Source of the DNA: DASXPG01 sp044449445
GTDB taxonomy: Bacteria; Gemmatimonadota; Gemmatimonadetes; Gemmatimonadales; JACORV01
Assembly: GCA_044449445.1 (NCBI GenBank)
Contig: JBIOIA010000014.1
Coordinates: 1-26,235 of the forward strand
Length of the DNA: 26,235 bases
Reading direction: 5' to 3'
Both the position numbers and the translations under genes were made by a program. Below the pieces are notes generated by a model, which was given only the letters and a program-made list of their open reading frames with translations, was not told the origin of the DNA and did not search any database. Positions 1 to 8,057 of the stretch are shown here, piece after piece. Positions within the stretch are counted from its first letter, which is position 1, and every line of letters starts with the position of its first letter.

Positions 1-1455
1 AGCCAGACCCGCCCCGTGGCCGTGGCGCGCGCGCTGACCGATACGGTGAAGGAACAGGCGTTCCTGGATTCGCTGCACCTGCTGACGGCCGATTCGGCCC
101 GCCGCGGGGCGCCGGCCTCGGCCCAGCCGGTGGCGCCGCCGGTCGCACCGGAGGCGGTCCGCCGCGAAGCCGCGTCGATGTTCGGGCGGCCCGAAGGCGC
201 GGTGGCGACCGCGACCTGGGACATCGACGTCACGAGCTATGCGGCACACGACCGGGTGCAGTATTGGGTGGACTTCTTCTCGGGCCGCGCGCGCTGGCAC
301 ATGGAGCGCTACCTCGAGCGGCTCGGCCGGTACGATTCGATCATCCGCGGCGAGCTGGCCGCGGCCGGCATGCCGCGCGACATGATCTACCTGGCGATGA
401 TCGAGAGCGGCTTCAACCAGAACGCGCGCTCGCGCGTCGGGGCCGTGGGACTGTGGCAGTTCATGCCCAGCACGGCGCGCCGCTACGGGCTGACGGTGGA
501 CGCGTGGGTGGACGAGCGGCGCGACCCGTTCATCGCGACGGGCGCGGCGGTCCGCTTCCTCTCGGAGCTCAACAGCCGCTTCGGGTCCTGGTATCTCGCC
601 GCCGCGGCGTACGACGCCGGGCCGGGGAAGATCCAGAAAGGCCTGGACCGCGGCGACTACGGTGCGCTCTCGGGCAACGACGCATACTTCGCGATGTCCG
701 AGGGGCACTTCCTGCGCCGCGAGACGCGCGACTACGTGCCCAAGCTGATCGCCGCCGCGCTGATCGCGAAGGATCCGACGCACTACGGGTTCACCGACCT
801 CGAGCGCTGGTCGCCGCTGCGCTACGACTCGGTGGATGTGGACTACTCGGTCGGCCTCAACGTGGTGGCGCGGCTGGCCGGCGCCTCGCGCGACGACCTC
901 GAGGAAATGAACCCGGGGTATTTCCGCGGGGTCACGCCGCCGGACCGGACGTCGTGGGTGAGGATCCCGCGCGGGACCCGTGACTCGGTGGTCGCGCGCC
1001 TCGCCGTGCTGCCGGCCAAGGACCGCGTGACGCTCGTGGCGCACATCGTCTCGCGCGGCGAGACGCTGTCGAAGATCGCGCTGCAGTACGGCGTGCGGAT
1101 CGACGACATCAAGGCGGCGAACCACCTCCACAGCACCCGCCTGGCCCGCGGCCAGCGGCTGGTCATCCCGACGTCGGGCTCGCGCAGCTGGAGCCGCGCG
1201 GCCAGCCGGTACCGCGAGGACGATGTCGTGCGCGTGCGCCGCAGGCCGGCGGGCCGTGGCGCGAGGCGACCGGTTCCCGCGCGCGCGGCGCATGTCCCCG
1301 CCGGCAGCCGCCGCGTGCACGTGGTGCGGAGCGGCGAGAGCCTGTGGGCGATCGCTTCGCAGTTCCACACGACGACGTCCGCGCTGATGAGGGCCAATGG
1401 ACTGAACGGCAGGAGCCGGCTGCATCCCGGCCAGACGGTCAGGATCCCCGACTAG
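1..1455 (+). CDS. MltD-type lytic transglycosylase, SLT plus two LysM domains (5' partial)
   Basis: Cleaves the glycan strands of peptidoglycan in the periplasm, forming 1,6-anhydromuramic ends. The frame is open to base 1 and no signal peptide is visible, so the true N-terminus lies outside the window; the first in-frame GTG is at 16. Counting from that GTG, the SLT domain spans about 80-260, with catalytic Glu130 in the ESGFN motif, then GLWQFMPSTARRYGL and AYDAGPGKI (families usually read AYNAGP). LysM repeats lie at about 343-388 and 432-479, joined by an Arg-rich linker. SLT followed by LysM is the MltD architecture; LysM anchors the enzyme to peptidoglycan. The stop overlaps the stop of the convergent moaC by 4 bases, so the two transcripts must read into each other. 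Family is certain; the exact MltD orthology is inferred. Confidence 0.93.
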   Translation, partial: SQTRPVAVARALTDTVKEQAFLDSLHLLTADSARRGAPASAQPVAPPVAPEAVRREAASMFGRPEGAVATATWDIDVTSYAAHDRVQYWVDFFSGRARWHMERYLERLGRYDSIIRGELAAAGMPRDMIYLAMIESGFNQNARSRVGAVGLWQFMPSTARRYGLTVDAWVDERRDPFIATGAAVRFLSELNSRFGSWYLAAAAYDAGPGKIQKGLDRGDYGALSGNDAYFAMSEGHFLRRETRDYVPKLIAAALIAKDPTHYGFTDLERWSPLRYDSVDVDYSVGLNVVARLAGASRDDLEEMNPGYFRGVTPPDRTSWVRIPRGTRDSVVARLAVLPAKDRVTLVAHIVSRGETLSKIALQYGVRIDDIKAANHLHSTRLARGQRLVIPTSGSRSWSRAASRYREDDVVRVRRRPAGRGARRPVPARAAHVPAGSRRVHVVRSGESLWAIASQFHTTTSALMRANGLNGRSRLHPGQTVRIPD

Positions 1456-1943
1456 GTCTTCGTTACCCGCCACTCCCCGGTCATGCCGCCGGACTTCTCC
1501 ACCAACCGAATCTCGCCGATCTCCATGCCGTGGTCCGCGGCCTTGGCCATGTCGTAGACGGTCAGCAGCGCCACGGCGCACGCGGTCAGCGCCTCCATCT
1601 CGACGCCGGTTTTCGCCTCGACCTTCGCCTCGGTGCGCACCCGCACGCCGGGCAGCTTCGCGTCCAGGCGCGCCTCGACCGTGACGCGCTCGAGCGGCAG
1701 CGGATGACACAGCGGGATCAGCTCGGATGTCCGCTTCGCGGCGGCGATGCCGGCGAGCTCGGCGACCTTGAGCACGTCGCCCTTCGCGATCCGGTTCGCC
1801 TTGATGAGCTGGAACGCTTCCTTGCTCATCCGGATCGCCCCCTCGGCGGCGGCCTTGCGCGCGGTGACAGGCTTCGCGCCGACGTCCACCATGCGGGCGT
1901 GACCCTGCTCGTCCACGTGGCTCAGCGCGCGGGGCCGCTTCAC
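1452..1943 (-). CDS. moaC: Cyclic pyranopterin monophosphate synthase MoaC
   Basis: With MoaA, converts GTP to cyclic pyranopterin monophosphate, the first step of molybdenum cofactor synthesis in the cytoplasm. The 163-residue product is the usual family length and carries the hallmark stretches MVDVGAKPVTARKA near the N-terminus, the ELIPLCHPLPL core (about 92-102), the KTGVEMEALTA segment (about 115-126) and a KSGG turn near the C-terminus. It starts at an ATG that overlaps the stop of the upstream holB-like gene (ATGA), so translation is probably coupled. It is the last gene of a leftward csaA-holB-moaC operon. No moaA, moaE, mogA or moeA is in view. A molybdopterin-dependent hydroxylase gene starts only 1.4 kb away on the opposite strand, a plausible consumer of the cofactor. 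Confidence 0.95.
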   Translation of the reverse strand: MKRPRALSHVDEQGHARMVDVGAKPVTARKAAAEGAIRMSKEAFQLIKANRIAKGDVLKVAELAGIAAAKRTSELIPLCHPLPLERVTVEARLDAKLPGVRVRTEAKVEAKTGVEMEALTACAVALLTVYDMAKAADHGMEIGEIRLVEKSGGMTGEWRVTKT

Positions 1944-3007
1944 GTGGCCTCCGAGAGACGCTTCAGCAGATCCTCGGTGATGAGCTGCGGGTTGACGTTG
2001 CCCTGGGCCAGCTTGCGCGCGCGCTCGATCTCGTGCAGCTGCGCCGCGAGCCGGGAGGCCGGCGGAGCGCCCGGCGCGGCGCCCGCCGCGGGTTCGCGCA
2101 GCCGGCGCGCGAGGTCGTCGCGCAGCAGCTCGAGCGCCGCGTCGAGCGCCCTGGTGAACTCGCCCCGGCCGCCGTACGGTTTCACGCCCAGCGCGTAACC
2201 GTGCCGCGCCGCTGGCGATTTCACCGCCGCGAGCAGTCGCTCGGCCGCGCGGCGGTCGTCCTCAGCGCCGCCGGCCATTTCGAGCGCCGAGCCGATCGAG
2301 CCGCCCGCCAGCTCGGCCCTGCGCTTCGCCTCCGGGCCGGGCAGGCCGGCGACCTCGGTCAGGTACGCCGCGATCTCGGCCGGCTTCAGCCGTCCGACGC
2401 GCAGCTGCACGAGGCGCGACTTGATCGTGGGGAGCAGCGCGGCGGGCTCGGACGTCGTCAGGATCAGCCAGGTGTCGGGCGGCGGCTCCTCGAGCACCTT
2501 GAGCATCGCATTCGCGGCCTCCGGCGAGCTGGCCTGCGGCACCAGCCGCTCGGCTTCGGCGACGATGAACACCTTCGCGCGCGCCATCGCGGGACGCATC
2601 TGCACGCGGCGGTGCAGGGCACGCACCAGCGGCAGGAACAGCGCGCTCATTCCGTCGGGCCGGGCGTACACCGGGTTCTCGCGGCGCGCCTGGATCAGCG
2701 CGCCGAGCGATTCCTCGGCCTCCTCCACCTGCTTCGACTCGTCGCCCTTGGGGCGCGGGATCGGGAAGAACCAGTGGACGTCGGGATGGCCGAGGGCGTC
2801 GGCCATCCTGCACGCCTGGCACGCGCCGCACGGCGCGCCGGGCCCCTTCTCGCACACGATGGCCGCGGCGATCCACAGGCCGAGACGCTGCTTGCCGACG
2901 CCCGGCGCCCCGGCGAGCAGCAGTGCCGTCGGCAGCTTGCCGGCGGCGAGCGCCGTGGTGACGCGCGTCTTCAGCTCTTCGTGGCCGTACAGGCGTGGGA
3001 GTGGCAC
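1940..3007 (-). CDS. holB: DNA polymerase III delta' subunit (clamp-loader AAA+ protein)
   Basis: Clamp-loader ATPase-fold protein that helps open the sliding clamp on DNA. The 355-residue product has a Walker A GAPGVGKQ at 33-40 that keeps Lys but lacks the following Ser/Thr. A zinc module of Cys52, 60, 63 and 66 follows. The Walker B region is degenerate (VAEAERL, without the DE pair), and an intact LEEPP motif is followed by the SRL arginine-finger region. A weak ATPase site with an intact Arg finger is the delta' pattern rather than that of gamma/tau (DnaX), and the C-terminal third is helical and divergent. Start is GTG at 3007, 22 bases after the csaA-like stop; no clear Shine-Dalgarno. 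The stop overlaps the moaC start by 4 bases. A DnaX-like paralogue is the main alternative. Confidence 0.88.
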   Translation of the reverse strand: MPLPRLYGHEELKTRVTTALAAGKLPTALLLAGAPGVGKQRLGLWIAAAIVCEKGPGAPCGACQACRMADALGHPDVHWFFPIPRPKGDESKQVEEAEESLGALIQARRENPVYARPDGMSALFLPLVRALHRRVQMRPAMARAKVFIVAEAERLVPQASSPEAANAMLKVLEEPPPDTWLILTTSEPAALLPTIKSRLVQLRVGRLKPAEIAAYLTEVAGLPGPEAKRRAELAGGSIGSALEMAGGAEDDRRAAERLLAAVKSPAARHGYALGVKPYGGRGEFTRALDAALELLRDDLARRLREPAAGAAPGAPPASRLAAQLHEIERARKLAQGNVNPQLITEDLLKRLSEAT

Positions 3008-3029
3008 GAGCGAGAAGATACGGGAGTTG

Positions 3030-3359
3030 CTAGAAAACGCGACCGCCGAGCGGCACGCCGCGCTCCGGCTCGAGCAACACTACGCGGCCGTGCTCGTCGG
3101 GCAGGCCGAGGACCAGGACCTCGGATGTGAAACCGGCGATGCGCCGCACGCCGAGGTTCACGGCTGCGACGACCAGCCGGCCGACCAGCTGCTCGACCGA
3201 GTACAGGTCCACCAGCTGCGCGCTGGAGGTCTTCTCACCAAGCGGGCCGAAATCAATCCACATCTTGAAGGCCGGCTTGCGGGCGGCCTCGTTCGGCTCG
3301 GCGCGCACGATGCGGCCGACACGCACATCGAGGGTGGCGAAGGCTTCCGGTCCGGTCAT
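3030..3359 (-). CDS. csaA: CsaA-like tRNA-binding domain protein
   Basis: Stand-alone OB-fold tRNA-binding domain of 109 residues, the normal length of CsaA. CsaA is known as a chaperone-like, secretion-related tRNA-binding protein, and the same fold forms the C-terminal domain of some methionyl-tRNA synthetases. Seen: DVRVGRIVRAEP at 11-22, the KMWIDFG strand at 32-38, the SSAQLVDLY segment with a central Gln at about 45-53, and VNLGVRRIAGFTSEVLVLG at 67-85, all signatures of the family. The ATG at 3359 is preferred because the domain starts there; longer in-frame starts run back through the oppositely oriented hydroxylase gene. No Shine-Dalgarno precedes the ATG; TAGCCT lies 5 bases upstream. 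First gene of the csaA-holB-moaC operon, divergent by 22 bases from the gene at 3382. Confidence 0.9.
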   Translation of the reverse strand: MTGPEAFATLDVRVGRIVRAEPNEAARKPAFKMWIDFGPLGEKTSSAQLVDLYSVEQLVGRLVVAAVNLGVRRIAGFTSEVLVLGLPDEHGRVVLLEPERGVPLGGRVF

Positions 3360-3381
3360 GCCATAGGCTAACCTTACGCCT
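3360..3381. promoter_or_regulatory. 22-base divergent intergenic region with overlapping -10-like hexamers
   Basis: Only 22 bases separate the csaA-like ATG (minus) from the hydroxylase GTG (plus). On the plus strand TAACCT (3369-3374) ends 7 bases before the GTG. On the minus strand TAGCCT (3370 down to 3365) ends 5 bases before the ATG. Neither start has a Shine-Dalgarno sequence. The -35 positions would fall inside the opposite gene and match poorly (TTCCGG for the plus strand). Inferred: leaderless or near-leaderless divergent promoters. Confidence 0.35.
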
Positions 3382-5604
3382 GTGGCCCGGCCATCCCGTC
3401 GCGCCTTCATCATCACCGCTGCCGCTGCCGGCGGCGGTCTCCTCGTGACGTGGGCCTTGCTGCGCCGAGGACGCCCGGTGCGCGCCAGGGACGGCAGCTT
3501 CGTCCCCGACGGGTTCATCCGCATCGATCGTGACGGCACGGTCACGCTCACCATGCACAAGGTGGAAATGGGCCAGGGGACGTACACGTCCATGCCCATG
3601 CTCCTGGCCGAGGAGCTCGAGGTGGACCTCGCGCGCGTCACGCTCGAGCACGCGCCCGCGGACAACGAGCTGTACGCCGAGCCTTTGATCGGCGAGCAGA
3701 TGACCGGCGGCTCGACGTCGGTGCGCGGCGCGTGGGAGCCGCTGCGGCGCGCCGGCGCGGCCGCGCGCACCCTGCTGGTGAGTGCGGCGGCACAGCAGTG
3801 GGGCGTCGCGCCGGCATCGTGCCGCGCGGCGAACGGTGCGGTGACGCATCCCGCGACCGGACGAACGCTGGGCTACGGCGCGCTCGCGGACGCCGCCGCG
3901 AAACTCGAGCCGCCGCGAAGCGTCCAACTCAAGGGTCCCGGGGAGTTCCGGCTCATCGGCACCCACGTCCGCCGTCTCGACGGGCCCGGCAAGGTGGACG
4001 GCAGCGCGCGGTTCGGCTGCGACGTCCGGCTTCCGGGCATGAAATACGCCGCGGTGGCCGCGTGTCCGGTGTTCGGCGGCACGCTGTCCGACGTCGGACC
4101 GAGGCTCGGCGTCACGGGCGAGGTTCCGGGCCTGAGGCAGCTCGTGCGCCTGAAGGATGCCGTCGCGGTCGTGGCGGACACGAGCTGGGCCGCGATTCGC
4201 GGCCTCGCCGCGCTCGACATCCGCTGGAACGAAGGCCCGAACGCGCAGCTCACGAGCGCCGAGGTCGTCCGGCAGCTGGAGGCGGCCTCGCACCGATCCG
4301 GCATCGTCGCGCGCAAGACCGGCGATCCGGCGCGGGTCATGGCGGGCGCGGCGCACAGGATCGAGGCCGTGTACGAGGTCCCGTTTCTCGCCCACGCCAC
4401 GATGGAGCCGGTGAACTGCACGGCGCACGTCCGGCCGGACGGCTGCGACGTGTGGGTGGGCACGCAGGTGCCCGCCTTGGCGCGCGACGCGGCCGCGAAA
4501 GCGGCCGGGCTCCCGCCGGAGAAAGTGCAGGTGCACAACCACCTCCTGGGCGGCGGATTCGGCCGCAGGCTCGAGGTGGACTTCATCGCCCGGGCGGTGG
4601 CCGTCGCGAAGCAGGTCGAAGGCCCGGTGCAGGTCGTGTACACGCGGGAAGAGGACATCCAGCACGACATGTACCGTCCCTACTACTATGACCGGATCGC
4701 GGCAGGGCTCGATGGAAACGGCCTGCCGGTCGCGTGGACGCATCGGGTTGTGGGTCCTTCGATCATCGCGCGCTTCTTCCCGGTCTCGATCGGTGCGCGG
4801 GGCCGCCGCGTCGCGCGCGCCGCGATCCGGCAGATGGGCTGGGGCCGCGTGATGTACGTCGGACGCACCGGCCTGGACACCGACGCGGTCGAGGGGGCGG
4901 AGGCGCCGCCCTACGACTTGCCCAACATCCTGGTGGATTACGTGCGGCAGGAGCCGCCGGGCATTCCGACCGCGTGGTGGCGCGGCGTCGGCCCGACGGC
5001 GAACACGTTCGTGGTGGAGAGTTTCATCGACGAGCTGGCCGCGGCGGCGCACCAGGACCCGGTCGAATATCGCCGCGCGCTGCTCGCCGGTTCGCCGCGC
5101 GCGAAGGCGGTGCTGGATCTGGCCGCGGAGAAGTCCGGCTGGGGCCGGCCGCTGCCTTCGGGTCGCGCGCGCGGCGTCGCGCTGCTGCACGCGTTCGGCA
5201 GCTACATCGCGCAGGTCGCCGAGGTGTCGCTCGCGCCGGGCGGAGCGGTGAAGGTGCATCGCGTGACGTGCGCGGTGGATTGCGGGGTCGTCGTCAATCC
5301 CGACACGGTCGCGGCGCAGATGCAGGGCGGGATCATCTTCGGACTCACGGCCGCGCTGTTCGGCGAGATCACGATCGCGAACGGTCGCGTCGAGCAGACC
5401 AACTTCGGCGACTACCGGATGCTGCGCCTGTCCGAGGCTCCGGCGGTGGACGTGCATCTCGTGCAGAGCGGGGAAGCTCCCGGCGGAATCGGCGAGCCCG
5501 GCACGTCGGCCAGCATGCCGGCCCTCACCAACGCGCTGTTCGCACTGACGGGCACGAGGATCCGGCGCTTGCCGGTGAAGGACCAGCTTGGGGCGCACGC
5601 ATGA
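3382..5604 (+). CDS. Molybdopterin-dependent hydroxylase large subunit (IorB-like, Tat-exported)
   Basis: Xanthine dehydrogenase/aldehyde oxidase superfamily, molybdopterin-binding subunit, closest in layout to the isoquinoline 1-oxidoreductase beta subunit group. It would hydroxylate an aldehyde or N-heteroaromatic substrate using water; the substrate cannot be read from sequence. The 740-residue product opens with a twin-arginine signal (SRRAFI then a hydrophobic run to about 28), so it is probably exported folded. Seen: an N-terminal MGQGTYTSMPMLLAEEL segment, QMTGGSTSVRG, GGGFGRR at 390-396, WRGVGPTANTFVVESF, and GGIGEPG with the expected base catalyst Glu705. The [2Fe-2S] small subunit (IorA-like) normally paired with it is absent on both sides. 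Start GTG at 3382 gives a complete Tat signal. The stop overlaps the next gene's ATG by 4 bases. Confidence 0.9.
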   Translation: MARPSRRAFIITAAAAGGGLLVTWALLRRGRPVRARDGSFVPDGFIRIDRDGTVTLTMHKVEMGQGTYTSMPMLLAEELEVDLARVTLEHAPADNELYAEPLIGEQMTGGSTSVRGAWEPLRRAGAAARTLLVSAAAQQWGVAPASCRAANGAVTHPATGRTLGYGALADAAAKLEPPRSVQLKGPGEFRLIGTHVRRLDGPGKVDGSARFGCDVRLPGMKYAAVAACPVFGGTLSDVGPRLGVTGEVPGLRQLVRLKDAVAVVADTSWAAIRGLAALDIRWNEGPNAQLTSAEVVRQLEAASHRSGIVARKTGDPARVMAGAAHRIEAVYEVPFLAHATMEPVNCTAHVRPDGCDVWVGTQVPALARDAAAKAAGLPPEKVQVHNHLLGGGFGRRLEVDFIARAVAVAKQVEGPVQVVYTREEDIQHDMYRPYYYDRIAAGLDGNGLPVAWTHRVVGPSIIARFFPVSIGARGRRVARAAIRQMGWGRVMYVGRTGLDTDAVEGAEAPPYDLPNILVDYVRQEPPGIPTAWWRGVGPTANTFVVESFIDELAAAAHQDPVEYRRALLAGSPRAKAVLDLAAEKSGWGRPLPSGRARGVALLHAFGSYIAQVAEVSLAPGGAVKVHRVTCAVDCGVVVNPDTVAAQMQGGIIFGLTAALFGEITIANGRVEQTNFGDYRMLRLSEAPAVDVHLVQSGEAPGGIGEPGTSASMPALTNALFALTGTRIRRLPVKDQLGAHA

Positions 5605-6443
5605 GCCTCAGGACCGAGTGGCTGCGCTTCGGCTCCGGCCGCGAGCACGTCGGCTTCGCGGCCTGGCCCGAGCGCGCGGTGCTGCCGCTTCCGGCGGTGA
5701 TCGTGATCCAGGAAGTGTGGGGCGTCGATGCGCACGTCGAGGACGTGACCCGCCGCTTCGCGCAGGCGGGGTACGTGGCGTTCGCGCCGGACCTCTATGC
5801 CAGGAGCGGAGCCCGGCCGGCGCCGCTCGCGCGGGAGCGGGTGGCGGAAGCGCAGGCGCTCCTGAACCAGCTTCCGGCGGGGTCGGTGAGCGCTGTGTTC
5901 AGGGACCCTCAGGCTCGCGAGGCCGCGCTCGCCGAACGGGCGCCCGCGGAGCGCGCGCGGCTCGGCGAGACCATGGGGGCGCTGTTTGCCGGGCTCGGCT
6001 CGGGCGGCATGCGGCTCGATGAGTACGTGCCGCCCCTGGCCCAGGCGTCGGACTTCCTGCGCCGGGAGTTCCAGGGGACGCGGGGCCGGAAGGTCGCGGC
6101 CGTGGGATTCTGCATGGGCGGCGGGCTGGCGGCGCTGCTCGCGTGTCACGATCCGGAGCTGTCCGCCGCGGCGATCTTCTACGGCAGCGCGCCGCCCGAG
6201 GCCCTGCTCGCGAACATCCGCTGTCCGGTTGCCGGCTTCTACGGCGAGCTGGACAAGCGCATCACCGACGCCGTGCCGGCCTTCGCGGCGGCGATGCAGC
6301 GGGCCGGGAAGACGTTCGAGCCTCACGTGTACGAGGGCGCGCAGCACGCGTTCTTCAACGACGCGCGACCCAGCTACGATGTGCGCGCGGCCCGCGACGG
6401 CTTCGCGAGGGTCCTCGATCTGTTCCGCCGGACCCTGGCGTGA
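5601..6443 (+). CDS. Dienelactone hydrolase family protein
   Basis: Alpha/beta hydrolase of the dienelactone hydrolase family, 280 residues, with no signal peptide. Seen: QEVWG with Glu38, the nucleophile Cys171 in GFCMGGG, the acid Asp218 in GELDKRI, and His249 in GAQHAFFN. This is the complete Cys-Asp-His triad plus the conserved Glu. The protein is longer than classical enzymes (about 235 residues) because of an Ala/Arg/Glu-rich helical insert at roughly 74-140 between the core and the nucleophile strand. The ATG overlaps the hydroxylase stop (ATGA) and its stop overlaps the GTG of the ABC ATPase (GTGA), so the three are probably translationally coupled. Inferred role: ester or lactone hydrolysis acting with the hydroxylase; the true substrate is unknown. 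Confidence 0.93.
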   Translation: MSLRTEWLRFGSGREHVGFAAWPERAVLPLPAVIVIQEVWGVDAHVEDVTRRFAQAGYVAFAPDLYARSGARPAPLARERVAEAQALLNQLPAGSVSAVFRDPQAREAALAERAPAERARLGETMGALFAGLGSGGMRLDEYVPPLAQASDFLRREFQGTRGRKVAAVGFCMGGGLAALLACHDPELSAAAIFYGSAPPEALLANIRCPVAGFYGELDKRITDAVPAFAAAMQRAGKTFEPHVYEGAQHAFFNDARPSYDVRAARDGFARVLDLFRRTLA

Positions 6444-7249
6444 CGGCCCGGGTCCCGCCCGCCGTGGCGACCCAGGGCCTCGCGCGCCGCTTCGACGATC
6501 TCCTCGCCGTGGATCACCTCGATCTCACGATCGCCCACGGAGTGTTCTTCGGGCTCCTGGGCTCCAACGGGGCCGGCAAGACCACGACCATTCGGATGCT
6601 GACGACGCTGCTTCCGCCGAGCGCGGGCACGGCCAGCGTCGCTGGCTTCGACATCGTGCGCGAGCCGCGTGAGGTGCGCCGGCGCATCGGGTACGTGCCG
6701 CAGATGGTGTCCGCGGACTCGGGCCTGACGGGCCGCGAGAACCTGATGCTCTCGGCGAGGCTCTACGCGATCCCGCGAGCGGAGCGCACGGAGCGCATCG
6801 AGCAGGCCCTCGCGTTCATGGGCCTGACCGAGGCGGCGGACGCCGTCGTGCGCACCTATTCGGGCGGAATGATCCGGCGACTGGAAATCGCGCAGTGCAT
6901 GCTGCACCGGCCCGCCGTGCTGTTCCTCGACGAGCCGACGGTCGGACTCGATCCCCGGGCCCGGCACGCCGTCTGGGACCGGCTGCGCGAGCTGCGCACG
7001 CAGCTGGGGACCAGCGTGCTCCTGACCACGCACGACATGGAAGAAGCGGACGCGCTCTGCGACGAGGTGGCGATCATGCAGCTCGGCCGCATCGTCGTCT
7101 CGGGGACCCCGAAGGATCTCAAGGCGGGCGCCGGCGCCGGAGCCACGATGGACGATGTCTTCGTGCGTCACACCGGCGGTGTCGTCGACGAGGGAGGGAC
7201 GTATCGTGAAGTCGCTCGAACCCGCAACACGGCCCGACGTCTGGAGTAG
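6440..7249 (+). CDS. ABC transporter ATP-binding protein (DrrA-like)
   Basis: Cytoplasmic ATPase of an ABC-2 type exporter. The 269-residue product shows Walker A GSNGAGKTT at 41-49, a Q-loop in YVPQM at 85-89, a signature YSGGM at 140-144, Walker B VLFLDEP at 160-166, a D-loop GLDP and the switch His198 in TTHDMEEAD. The GLTGRENL segment after the Q-loop is typical of the DrrA/daunorubicin-resistance and related CcmA-like group. GTG at 6440 overlaps the previous stop. The C-terminal tail overlaps the first 44 bases of the permease gene in another frame, so the two proteins are made at coupled rates. Substrate unknown; the operon context suggests export of a product or toxic substrate of the two preceding enzymes. 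Confidence 0.93.
   Translation: MTARVPPAVATQGLARRFDDLLAVDHLDLTIAHGVFFGLLGSNGAGKTTTIRMLTTLLPPSAGTASVAGFDIVREPREVRRRIGYVPQMVSADSGLTGRENLMLSARLYAIPRAERTERIEQALAFMGLTEAADAVVRTYSGGMIRRLEIAQCMLHRPAVLFLDEPTVGLDPRARHAVWDRLRELRTQLGTSVLLTTHDMEEADALCDEVAIMQLGRIVVSGTPKDLKAGAGAGATMDDVFVRHTGGVVDEGGTYREVARTRNTARRLE
7190..7199 (+). promoter_or_regulatory. Strong Shine-Dalgarno that fixes the permease start
   Basis: The purine run GAGGGAGGGA ends 6 bases before the GTG at 7206, inside the 3' end of the ATPase gene. It decides the permease start in favour of 7206 over the in-frame ATG at 7155 and shows that this genome does use Shine-Dalgarno initiation for internal operon genes. Confidence 0.75.
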
Positions 7250-8033
7250 CGGACTCGCCACCATCGTCGAGTTCGTTCAACAGGTGCTGGCCATCGCGGA
7301 TGGAGAGTTGCGCAAGCTCCGCCGCGATCCGACCGAGGTCTTCACGCGCTCGGTGCAGCCGATCCTCTGGCTGCTGGTGTTCGGGCAGGTGTTCGGACGA
7401 TCGCGCGCGATCCCGACCGGTGCGCTGAGCTACCTCGACTTCATGGCGCCCGGCGTGCTCGCGCAGAGCGTCCTGTTCACGGCCATCTTCTTCGGGATCG
7501 CCGTCATCTGGGAGCGGGACCTCGGCATCATCCACAAGATGCTGGTGAGTCCCGCCTACCGCGGCGCGCTGGTGGCGGGCAAGGCCGCGTCGGCGGGCGC
7601 CCGGGGACTCACGCAGACGGTGATCATCTACATCGTCACGCTGTTGATGGGAATCCACGTCCGGCTCGAGGTCCTTCCGGTGCTCGGCGTGCTCGGCGCG
7701 GTCGTGCTCGGGTCCGCGGTGTTCTCGACGTTCTCCCTCGTCATCGCCTGCATCGTCAAGACGCGGGAGCGGTTCATGGGCATCGGCCAGGTCCTCACGA
7801 TGCCGCTGTTCTTCGCGAGCAACGCGATCTACCCGCTCGACATGATGCCGGGCTGGCTCCGGGTCGTCGCGCGCGGCAATCCGCTGACCTACCTGGTGGA
7901 CGCGCTTCGGGCCCTCATGGTCCAGGGCGGCCAGAGCGCGTTCGGCCTGGCCACGGACGCGGGGGTTCAGGTCGCCGCGTTCGTGGTCCTGGTCGTGATC
8001 GCGGCCCGGCTCTATCCCTCAGTGGCCACGTGA
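7206..8033 (+). CDS. ABC-2 type transporter permease (DrrB-like)
   Basis: Membrane subunit partner of the upstream ATPase, 275 residues. After an amphipathic N-terminus (ELRKLRRDPTEVFTR, the usual coupling helix before the first span) there are about six hydrophobic segments: QPILWLLVFGQVF, GVLAQSVLFTAIFFGIAVIW, the span after GLTQTVIIYIVTLLMG, VLGVLGAVVLGSAVFSTFSLV, LFFASNAIYPL, and a C-terminal AAFVVLVVIAARLY. The PLFFASNAIYPLDMMP and NPLTYLVDALR segments are characteristic of the DrrB/NodJ group. GTG at 7206 is chosen because of its strong Shine-Dalgarno. Last gene of the four-gene operon, followed by a hairpin at 8058-8085. Confidence 0.92.
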   Translation: MKSLEPATRPDVWSSGLATIVEFVQQVLAIADGELRKLRRDPTEVFTRSVQPILWLLVFGQVFGRSRAIPTGALSYLDFMAPGVLAQSVLFTAIFFGIAVIWERDLGIIHKMLVSPAYRGALVAGKAASAGARGLTQTVIIYIVTLLMGIHVRLEVLPVLGVLGAVVLGSAVFSTFSLVIACIVKTRERFMGIGQVLTMPLFFASNAIYPLDMMPGWLRVVARGNPLTYLVDALRALMVQGGQSAFGLATDAGVQVAAFVVLVVIAARLYPSVAT

Positions 8034-8057
8034 GTCTCGGCGGACCGGAAGACGGAA

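Noticed and set aside
3360..3770. Longer start for the csaA-like gene
   Set aside because: It would add about 137 residues that overlap the hydroxylase gene antisense, while the ATG at 3359 gives the normal family length.
3253..5598. A 781-codon open frame on the minus strand across the molybdenum hydroxylase gene
   Set aside because: It is an Arg/His/Asp-rich shadow of the real plus-strand gene, which has complete family motifs; high GC keeps antisense frames open. No domain pattern is visible in it.
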